From NCBI GenBank assembly GCA_937873225.1, contig CALMVN010000273.1, forward strand, positions 26,295 through 68,206: DNA of 41,912 nucleotides, given 5' to 3'. This stretch comes from an uncultured Acetobacteraceae bacterium (GTDB lineage: Bacteria > Pseudomonadota > Alphaproteobacteria > Acetobacterales > Acetobacteraceae). Shown here piece by piece: positions 35,849 to 41,912 of this stretch; positions within the stretch are counted from its first letter, which is position 1, and each line of letters begins with the position of its first letter. The notes under the pieces are model-generated. The model was not told the origin of the DNA. It saw only the letters and a program-made list of their open reading frames with translations, and ran no database searches. The position numbers were made by a program, and so were the translations under genes.

Positions 35849-37369
35849 CTAGCGTTCGCCAGGACCCGGCGCGGCGTTCTCCAGCTCCGACAGCTCCGCC
35901 ATCGCCGCCTTGGCCGTGCCGCCCGGCACGTCCATCGCCACCCCCGGCCCGGCCTGCTCGGGTTGCAGCCGGCGGGTGACCGCAAAGGCGGTGACCACCG
36001 CGAGCGTGCCGAACACCATCCCGCCCGCCGCCTGGCCCAGCAGCACGCCGACCGGGCCGTAGCGGGTGCCCAGCGTCACGAACGGGATCGTGCCCAGCGT
36101 CGCCCGCCCCCAGTTGAAGGCGGTGGACAGCAGCGGGTGGCCGAGGTTGTTGAACGCGGCGTTGGCCACGAACAGCGCGCCCACCCACAGGAAGCCCGCC
36201 ACCGTCAGCGAGCAGAACAGGTGGATCAGCACGGCCGCGGTGCCGGTGGCGGAGAACAGGACCACCACCTGGTCCTGCAGCGCTGCCAGCAGCGCCCACA
36301 TCAGGAGCACGCAGCCCAGCACCAGCAGCAGCGAGGCGCGCAGCGTGTCCCGCACCCGGCTGCACAGGCCGGCCCCGAGGTTCTGCGCCATGATCGGCCC
36401 GACCGAGCCGGTCAGCGCATAGATGAAGGCGAACGCGACCGGCGTGATGCGGTCGATCGTCGCCTGGCCGGCCACCGCCTGCAGGCCGAACCGGGCCAGG
36501 ACGTGGGTGGTGTAGGCCGCCCCTACAGGGGTGGCGAGGTTGGTGAGGATCGCCGGCATCGCCACCACGCCCACCCGCCTGGCGTCCGGCAGCAGCCGGG
36601 AGGCCATCGGCCGGTGCAGCAGCCCGTGCCGCCGCACGCCGAGATAGCCCAGCAGCGCCGCGGTGCCGCGCGAGGCCACGGTGGAGATCGCCGCCCCGAC
36701 CAGCCCCAGGTGCAGCCCGGTGACGACCCCCAGGATCAGCAGCGGGTCGAGGCAGGCGGTCACCGCCGCCCCCCACAGCGTCACCGTCATGGAGCGGCGC
36801 GCGTCGCCCAGCGCACGCAGCAGGGAGGAGAACCCCATGCCCAGCGTGATCAGCGGCAGGCAGGGCGAGACGATGCGCACGTAGTCCGCCACCGCGTGGA
36901 AGGTGCCGCCGCTGGCGCCGAGCCCGAGGAGGATCGGGCGGAGCAGCAGCACGGTCAGCAGGCCGATCAGCAGCATCACCGCCCCCATCACCAGCAGGGC
37001 GGAGGACGCCACGCGTCCCGCCTCCTCGAACCGGTTGGCGCCGATCAGCCGGGACACCACCGCGCCGAGCCCGATCGACATGCCGATGGACACCGCGAGC
37101 TGCAGCATGCCGACGGCTCCCGTGAAGCCGATCGCCGCGGTCAGCCCGCGGTCGCCGAGGCGGGAGATGTAGAACAGGTTGAGCAGGTCCACCGCGAACA
37201 CCGCGATCAGCCCGACCGCGCCGGTGCCGGCCATCACCGCGGTGTGGCGCATGATCGAGCCGGTGCAGAACCGCGCCCGGCGCCCATTCCCACGGGCCTG
37301 GACCTCCACGGGTCCCGCCGATCCAGCCTTCATTCCCGGAAACCCCGACACGATCCGGTTCTGACCCAT
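35849..37369 (-). CDS. MATE-family efflux transporter
   Basis: Twelve-helix multidrug/toxin extrusion-type carrier of 506 aa driven by a Na+ or H+ gradient. Conserved stretches are LGDRGLTAAIGFTGAVGMLQ, IGANRFEEAGRVA, GFSSLLRALGDARRSMTV and GSVGPIMAQNLGAG, all typical. A basic N-terminal tail and a Pro/Glu-rich C-terminal tail flank the helices. The start has GGGG upstream. It follows the second MATE gene by 33 bp on the same strand. Confidence 0.9.
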   Translation of the reverse strand: MGQNRIVSGFPGMKAGSAGPVEVQARGNGRRARFCTGSIMRHTAVMAGTGAVGLIAVFAVDLLNLFYISRLGDRGLTAAIGFTGAVGMLQLAVSIGMSIGLGAVVSRLIGANRFEEAGRVASSALLVMGAVMLLIGLLTVLLLRPILLGLGASGGTFHAVADYVRIVSPCLPLITLGMGFSSLLRALGDARRSMTVTLWGAAVTACLDPLLILGVVTGLHLGLVGAAISTVASRGTAALLGYLGVRRHGLLHRPMASRLLPDARRVGVVAMPAILTNLATPVGAAYTTHVLARFGLQAVAGQATIDRITPVAFAFIYALTGSVGPIMAQNLGAGLCSRVRDTLRASLLLVLGCVLLMWALLAALQDQVVVLFSATGTAAVLIHLFCSLTVAGFLWVGALFVANAAFNNLGHPLLSTAFNWGRATLGTIPFVTLGTRYGPVGVLLGQAAGGMVFGTLAVVTAFAVTRRLQPEQAGPGVAMDVPGGTAKAAMAELSELENAAPGPGER

Positions 37370-37402
37370 CGCACCCCGTCTGACCAGGGGTTCGGGGACG
37401 CG

Positions 37403-38764
37403 TCAGGCGAGCCGCAGGATCGGCTTGTGACGCCACACCAGCCGGAAATAGGCGCTGTATGCCAGCGCCATCACCACCGTGGCGGTCGGATAGGCGATCC
37501 ACACCCCGTCGAGGCCGAGCAGGCGGCTCAGGTCCCAGGCCACCGGCACCTCCACCAGCGCGATCGACAGCACCAGGATCAGGGTGGGCACCAGCACCAC
37601 GCCGCTGGCGCGCATCTGTCCGGACAGGATGCCGTTGATCCCGCTCACCACCACGCTCCACAGCACGATGTGCAGCAGCGTCTCCGTCATGCCGACCACC
37701 GGGCGGCTGGCGATGAACAGTTCCACCAGGCGGCGCGAGAACAGGGTGGCGATCGCCACCAGCGTCCCGGTGATCACGAGGTTCAGCAGCATCCCGGTGC
37801 GCAGGATCGACGGCAGCCGCGCGGTCCGGCCGGCGCCGATCGCCTGCGCGCTCAGGATGCTCACCGTGATGCCGACCGACATGGCGGGGAACTGCACGTA
37901 GGCCATGACCTGGTTGACCGCGCCGTAGGCCGCCGTCGCGCCCGGTCCGAACCGGTTGACCAGCCCCAGCAGCACCATCTCCGCCAGCGCCATCGCCACC
38001 ATCTGCACCGCCGACGGCACGCCGAGCCGGAGCACCCGGTCCAGGATCCGCCAGTCCGGGCGCATCGCGCGCCAGAAGCGCCGGTCCGGCGCCATCGGGC
38101 TGCCCTGACGGCGCAGGAACCAGCAGAGCCAGGCCCCGCCGACCGTCCACGCGGTCACGGCACCCCAGGCGGCGGCGGCCACGCCCAGTCGCGGCAGGCC
38201 CAGCCAGCCGCGGATCAGCGCCGGCGTCACGGTCATCGACACCCCGAGCGCGATCGCCAGCGCCCGGAGCGGGGTCACGGTGTCGCCGACGCCGCGCAGC
38301 AGCACGGTCATCAGCAGGAAGGCGAAGAACACCGGCATGAAGCCCAGCATCACCGTGGCATAGGCCACCGCGCCCGGCAGCACGCGCGCCGGCGTGCCGA
38401 TCGCCTGGAGCAGCGGCCGCGCCAGCGGCGTCAGCAGCAGCGACACCAGCACGCCGCAGGCCAGCACCGCGACGGTGGTGGAGGCCGCCACCCGGCGCAC
38501 CTGGGCGACGTTCCCGGCACCCCAGGCCTGGCCGATCAGCACCGAGGCGCCGACCCCCATGCCGATCACCAGGGAGACCAGGAAGAAGATCACCGGAAAG
38601 AACACGCTGGCCGCGGCCATGGCGTCGATGCCGATCATCTGGCCGAGATAGATGTTGCTGACGGTTCCCGAGGCCGCCTGCAGCACGTTGCTCAGCATCA
38701 TCGGCCCGAGAAAGGCGAGAAAGCTTCTCCACAGCGGCGGGCTTCGACGGAGCGCCATGTCCAT
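37403..38764 (-). CDS. MATE-family efflux transporter (second copy)
   Basis: A 453-aa MATE protein, the first gene of the tandem pair. Family signatures are MLSNVLQAASGTVSNIYLGQ, GVGASVLIGQAWGAGNVAQVRR (split) and LLRGVGDTVTPLRALAI. The two copies are clearly divergent in sequence, so they are not a recent duplication. The ATG at 38764 is used; the longer track ORF runs antisense through queA. Substrate unknown. Confidence 0.9.
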   Translation of the reverse strand: MDMALRRSPPLWRSFLAFLGPMMLSNVLQAASGTVSNIYLGQMIGIDAMAAASVFFPVIFFLVSLVIGMGVGASVLIGQAWGAGNVAQVRRVAASTTVAVLACGVLVSLLLTPLARPLLQAIGTPARVLPGAVAYATVMLGFMPVFFAFLLMTVLLRGVGDTVTPLRALAIALGVSMTVTPALIRGWLGLPRLGVAAAAWGAVTAWTVGGAWLCWFLRRQGSPMAPDRRFWRAMRPDWRILDRVLRLGVPSAVQMVAMALAEMVLLGLVNRFGPGATAAYGAVNQVMAYVQFPAMSVGITVSILSAQAIGAGRTARLPSILRTGMLLNLVITGTLVAIATLFSRRLVELFIASRPVVGMTETLLHIVLWSVVVSGINGILSGQMRASGVVLVPTLILVLSIALVEVPVAWDLSRLLGLDGVWIAYPTATVVMALAYSAYFRLVWRHKPILRLA

Positions 38765-38866
38765 GGGCCGGTTCAGACCACAAGACGTTCGTTTCCGCCA
38801 GATACCCGGATAGGTTGAGGAGGTGGTGCAAGGGGGCTGGCCCGCCCGGCGGGGAGGACCTAGATC

Positions 38867-39919
38867 GTGCCGGCCATGACCCTGCTCGCCTCGGACTACG
38901 ACTTCGCCCTGCCGTCGGAGCGGATCGCGCAGGAACCGGCGCGTCCGCGCGAGAGCGCCCGCCTGCTGGAGGTGCGCCGGGACTGGAGCACCGACCGGGT
39001 GGTGGCCGAACTGCCCGCCCTGCTGCGCGCCGGCGACCTCCTGGTGGCCAACGACACCCGGGTGATCCCGGCCCGGCTCGAGGCGCTGCGTGGCGAGGCC
39101 CGGATCGGCATCACCCTGGACCGGATCCTGCCCGACGGGAGCTGGCACGTGCTGGTCCGCAACGCCCGCCGCCTCCATGACGGCGACGTGCTGCGCTTTC
39201 CCGGCACGACGGTGTCCGCGCGCGTGCTCGACCGCGAAGGGGGCGGCGGCGCGGTGCTGCGCTTCGATGCCGCGGGCGACGCGTTCGACCGCTTCCTGCG
39301 CACCGCCGCCGCCCTGGCGCTGCCGCCCTACATAGACCGGCCGGACGGGCCCACCGTAGCAGACCAAGCCGACTACCAGACCGTGTTCGCGGCGCATGAC
39401 GGCGCCGTCGCCGCCCCCACCGCCGGGCTGCACTTCACCCCGGCGCTGCTCGACGCGGCGCGGGCGCGCGGCGTCGGCCACGTCACGGTGACGCTGCATG
39501 TCGGCGCCGGCACCTTCCTGCCGATGCGCGAGGAAACGGTGGACGCGCACCGGATGCATCCCGAACGGGGCATCGTGAGCCGGGCGGCGGCAAACGCGAT
39601 CAACGAGACCCGCGCCAGCGGCGGCCGGATCGTCGCGGTCGGCACCACGTCGCTGCGCCTGCTGGAAACCGCCGCCGATGCCGACGGCACGGTGCGCGCC
39701 TTTGACGGCGAGACCAGCCTGTTCATCAGGCCCGGCCACCGGGTCCGCGGCGCCGACCTGCTGCTGACCAACTTCCACCTGCCGCGCTCGACCCTGTTCA
39801 TGCTGGTCTGCGCCTTTTCCGGACGGGACCGGATGCTGGACGCGTATGCGCACGCGATCGCGTCCGGCTACCGCTTCTATTCCTACGGCGACGCCTGCCT
39901 GCTGGAGCGGGACGCGTGA
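38867..39919 (+). CDS. queA: QueA, S-adenosylmethionine:tRNA ribosyltransferase-isomerase
   Basis: Transfers and isomerises the ribose of SAM onto preQ1-tRNA to form epoxyqueuosine, 350 aa. Characteristic pieces: [53 protein letters not shown] and [17 protein letters not shown]. The GTG at 38867 is preferred because GGAGG sits nine bases upstream; an ATG at 38876 is close by. The end overlaps tgt as GTGA, indicating coupled translation. Confidence 0.96.
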   Translation: MPAMTLLASDYDFALPSERIAQEPARPRESARLLEVRRDWSTDRVVAELPALLRAGDLLVANDTRVIPARLEALRGEARIGITLDRILPDGSWHVLVRNARRLHDGDVLRFPGTTVSARVLDREGGGGAVLRFDAAGDAFDRFLRTAAALALPPYIDRPDGPTVADQADYQTVFAAHDGAVAAPTAGLHFTPALLDAARARGVGHVTVTLHVGAGTFLPMREETVDAHRMHPERGIVSRAAANAINETRASGGRIVAVGTTSLRLLETAADADGTVRAFDGETSLFIRPGHRVRGADLLLTNFHLPRSTLFMLVCAFSGRDRMLDAYAHAIASGYRFYSYGDACLLERDA

Positions 39920-41037
39920 CGGGCTTCTCCTGGACCGCCGAGGCGCGCGACGGCGCCGCCCGCGCCGGACACCTGCACACCGCGCACGGCACGGTGCCGA
40001 CGCCGACCTTCATGCCGGTCGGCACCGCCGGCACGGTCAAGGCGATGACCGCCGATGCGGTGCGATCGACCGGCGCCGGCATCGTGCTCGGCAACACCTA
40101 CCACCTGATGCTCCGGCCGGGGGCCGAGCGGGTGCAGGCGCTGGGCGGGCTGCACCGGTTCATGGACTGGCCCGGCCCGATCCTGACCGATTCCGGCGGG
40201 TTCCAGGTCATGTCGCTGGGGCACCTGCGCAAGCTGGATGGTGACGGCGTCACCTTCCGCTCGCACCTGGACGGCACCACGCACCGCCTGACCCCGGAGC
40301 GCTCGACGGCGATCCAGCACGCGCTGGATTCCACGATCACCCTGTGCTTCGACGAGTGCCCTGCCCTGCCCGCCAGCACCGACGCGATCGCCGCCTCCAT
40401 GCGGCTGTCGATGCGCTGGGCCGCCCGCTCGCGCGACGCCTTCGTGCCCCGCGACGGCTATGCCCAGTTCGGCATCGTGCAGGGTGGCGTCGAGCCGGAC
40501 CTGCGCGCGGAAAGCGTGCGCGCGCTGCGGGAGATCGGCTTCGAGGGCTATGCGGTCGGCGGCCTCGCCGTGGGCGAAGGCCAGGCGCTGATGTTCTCGA
40601 CCCTGGACGCCACCGTGCCGCTGCTGCCCGCCGACCGGCCGCGCTACCTGATGGGCGTCGGCACCCCGGACGACCTGCTGGGCGCGGTGACGCGCGGCCT
40701 CGACATGTTCGACTGCGTGATGCCGACCCGCGCCGGCCGCACCGCGCGCGCCTATACCGGCCTGGGCATCCTGAACCTGCGCAACGCCCGGCACGCCAGC
40801 GATCCCCGACCGGTGGAGCCCGGCTGTTCCTGCCCGGCCTGCGCCCGGCACAGCCGTGCCTACCTGCATCACCTGTTCCGGGCGGACGAGATCCTGGGTC
40901 CGATGCTGCTGACCTGGCACAACCTCCACTACTACCAGCACCTGATGCGGAGCCTGCGCGCGGCGATCGTGGCCGGCCGGCTGGCGGCCCACGCGGAGGC
41001 CCTGCGCACCGGCTGGGCGGCGGGCGACCCGACGTGA
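39916..41037 (+). CDS. tgt: Tgt, queuine/preQ1 tRNA-ribosyltransferase
   Basis: Exchanges guanine-34 of GUN-anticodon tRNAs for preQ1, 373 aa. The proton-acceptor Asp lies in [12 protein letters not shown] and the base nucleophile Asp in [15 protein letters not shown] and [12 protein letters not shown] are also diagnostic. The zinc site is [17 protein letters not shown]. The GTG start overlaps the queA stop, and the stop overlaps the queG start in the same GTGA fashion, so the three are one operon. Confidence 0.97.
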   Translation: MTGFSWTAEARDGAARAGHLHTAHGTVPTPTFMPVGTAGTVKAMTADAVRSTGAGIVLGNTYHLMLRPGAERVQALGGLHRFMDWPGPILTDSGGFQVMSLGHLRKLDGDGVTFRSHLDGTTHRLTPERSTAIQHALDSTITLCFDECPALPASTDAIAASMRLSMRWAARSRDAFVPRDGYAQFGIVQGGVEPDLRAESVRALREIGFEGYAVGGLAVGEGQALMFSTLDATVPLLPADRPRYLMGVGTPDDLLGAVTRGLDMFDCVMPTRAGRTARAYTGLGILNLRNARHASDPRPVEPGCSCPACARHSRAYLHHLFRADEILGPMLLTWHNLHYYQHLMRSLRAAIVAGRLAAHAEALRTGWAAGDPT

Positions 41038-41912
41038 ACGCCGCGGCGCTGCGCGACCGGATCCGCGACCATGCCTTTTCCCTCGGCTTCGACGCGTTCG
41101 GGGTGTGCGACGCCACCCTCGGCCCGGAAGCGCGCACCCGTCTGGCCGACTTCCTCGCCAGCGGCCACCACGGCGAGATGGGTTGGCTCGCCGAGCGCGC
41201 CGATGCGCGCAGCCATCCCCAGGCGCTGTGGCCCGAAGCGCGCAGCGTGCTGGCGCTGGGCCTGAGCTACGCGCCGGGCGAGGACCCGCGGCACATCCAG
41301 GACCGGCCCGACCGCGGCGGCATCTCGGTGTATGCCCGGCACCGCGACTACCACGACGTCATGAAGGGCATGCTCAAGCACCTGGCGCAGTTCGTGGTGA
41401 AGCAGGCCGCCGCCGACGGCCCCGAGGTCAAGGTGTTCGTCGACACCGCGCCGGTGATGGAGAAGCCGCTCGCCGCGCGCGCCCGGCTCGGCTGGCAGGG
41501 CAAGCACACCAACCTCGTGTCCCGTGAACATGGTTCATGGCTGTTCCTGGGCGAGGTCTACACCACGCTCCCCCTGCCGCCGTCCGAGCCGCGCGCCGGC
41601 GGCTGCGGCTCCTGCACGCGCTGCCTCGAGGCCTGCCCGACCGACGCCTTTCCGGCGCCGTACCGGCTCGACGCCCGGCGCTGCATCTCCTACCTGACCA
41701 TCGAGCATCCGGGCCCGATCCCGGACGAGTTCCGCACCGCCATCGGCAACCGGATCTACGGCTGCGACGACTGCCTGGCCGTCTGCCCCTGGAACAAGTT
41801 CGCCCGCACGGCCCAGGAAAGCGCCCTGCACGCCCGCGAGGCCCTGCGCGGGCCCTCGCTCGCCGACCTCGCCGCCCTGGACGACGGCGCCTTCCGCGAG
41901 CTGTTCCGCAAG
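41034..41912 (+). CDS. queG: QueG, epoxyqueuosine reductase (partial, runs off the window)
   Basis: Cobalamin-dependent, 8Fe-containing reductase converting epoxyqueuosine-tRNA to queuosine-tRNA. Not in the ORF track because it has no stop in the window, but an unbroken frame of 293 codons starts at a GTG overlapping the tgt stop (GTGA). Visible are [14 protein letters not shown] at the start, [19 protein letters not shown] (read in parts), the first ferredoxin-type cluster motif [16 protein letters not shown], the [11 protein letters not shown] stretch and the second motif [14 protein letters not shown]. Short internal shadow ORFs in the track (e.g. 41071-41265) are not genes. Confidence 0.95.
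   Translation, partial: MNAAALRDRIRDHAFSLGFDAFGVCDATLGPEARTRLADFLASGHHGEMGWLAERADARSHPQALWPEARSVLALGLSYAPGEDPRHIQDRPDRGGISVYARHRDYHDVMKGMLKHLAQFVVKQAAADGPEVKVFVDTAPVMEKPLAARARLGWQGKHTNLVSREHGSWLFLGEVYTTLPLPPSEPRAGGCGSCTRCLEACPTDAFPAPYRLDARRCISYLTIEHPGPIPDEFRTAIGNRIYGCDDCLAVCPWNKFARTAQESALHAREALRGPSLADLAALDDGAFRELFRK

Noticed and set aside
35660-38818. 1052-aa plus-strand ORF and the overlapping 1008-aa minus-strand ORF (35805-38831)
   Set aside because: Both are shadows of the two MATE genes in wrong frames, with Arg/His/Gln-rich composition.

Overview
The window is about 42 kb of very GC-rich, densely coding DNA. Start codons are often GTG or TTG, and neighbouring genes often overlap by a few bases. 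The gene content (miaB-phoH-ybeY-corC order, two-piece circularly permuted tmRNA, alphaproteobacterial SspB, opgGH/opgC, thyX, a secreted S53 acid peptidase) suggests an alphaproteobacterium, most likely in or near the Acetobacteraceae. That placement is an inference; there is no rRNA in the window. All calls come from reading the sequence and the supplied translations. No database search was run.

Layout. (1) 1-5.2 kb (+): the RNA-processing string miaB-phoH-ybeY-corC, then a 2-hydroxyacid dehydrogenase where lnt is commonly found in relatives. (2) 5.2-7.1 kb (-): a MOSC protein, a 75-aa orphan with an AT-rich palindrome upstream, and a DHH phosphoesterase. (3) 7.1-18.4 kb: osmoregulated periplasmic glucan (OPG) genes opgG-opgH and opgC with an adjacent SGNH hydrolase (all -). 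Between them lie a plus-strand lipoprotein-bestrophin-carbonic anhydrase trio and a minus-strand DegP-FUSC pair plus a His/Tyr-rich peptide. (4) 18.5-19.7 kb (+): the Mrp/ApbC Fe-S carrier. (5) 19.7-21.6 kb: a visibly lower-GC island with insertion-element debris and a beta-propeller-like orphan gene. (6) 21.6-28.0 kb (-): sugar MFS permease, 58-aa membrane protein, DUF4336-like fusion, S53 peptidase, thyX. (7) 28.1-31.2 kb (+): a split, permuted ssrA (tmRNA) gene, then sspB, class I fumarase and a VOC protein. (8) 31.2-38.8 kb: MCP, GH15 and two MATE transporters (-), with a histidine phosphatase (+) between them. (9) 38.9 kb to the end (+): queA-tgt-queG, a queuosine operon; queG runs off the window and is absent from the ORF track.

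Working together: ssrA tags stalled nascent chains and the neighbouring sspB product delivers tagged proteins to ClpXP, so tagging and adaptor are side by side. QueA, Tgt and QueG are successive steps of queuosine-tRNA synthesis. OpgG/OpgH build periplasmic glucans and OpgC modifies them. The bestrophin and beta-carbonic anhydrase are adjacent and could act together on bicarbonate.

The most notable non-obvious features are the permuted ssrA, the near-perfect palindrome GTGTAATA-GT-TATTACAC, the small AGTGTCC-bounded element abutting the mrp stop codon (with a related end 16 kb away), and the bestrophin-carbonic anhydrase pair. No CRISPR array, intact insertion sequence, tRNA, rRNA or prophage was seen. 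I did not find a clearly unprecedented multi-gene system.
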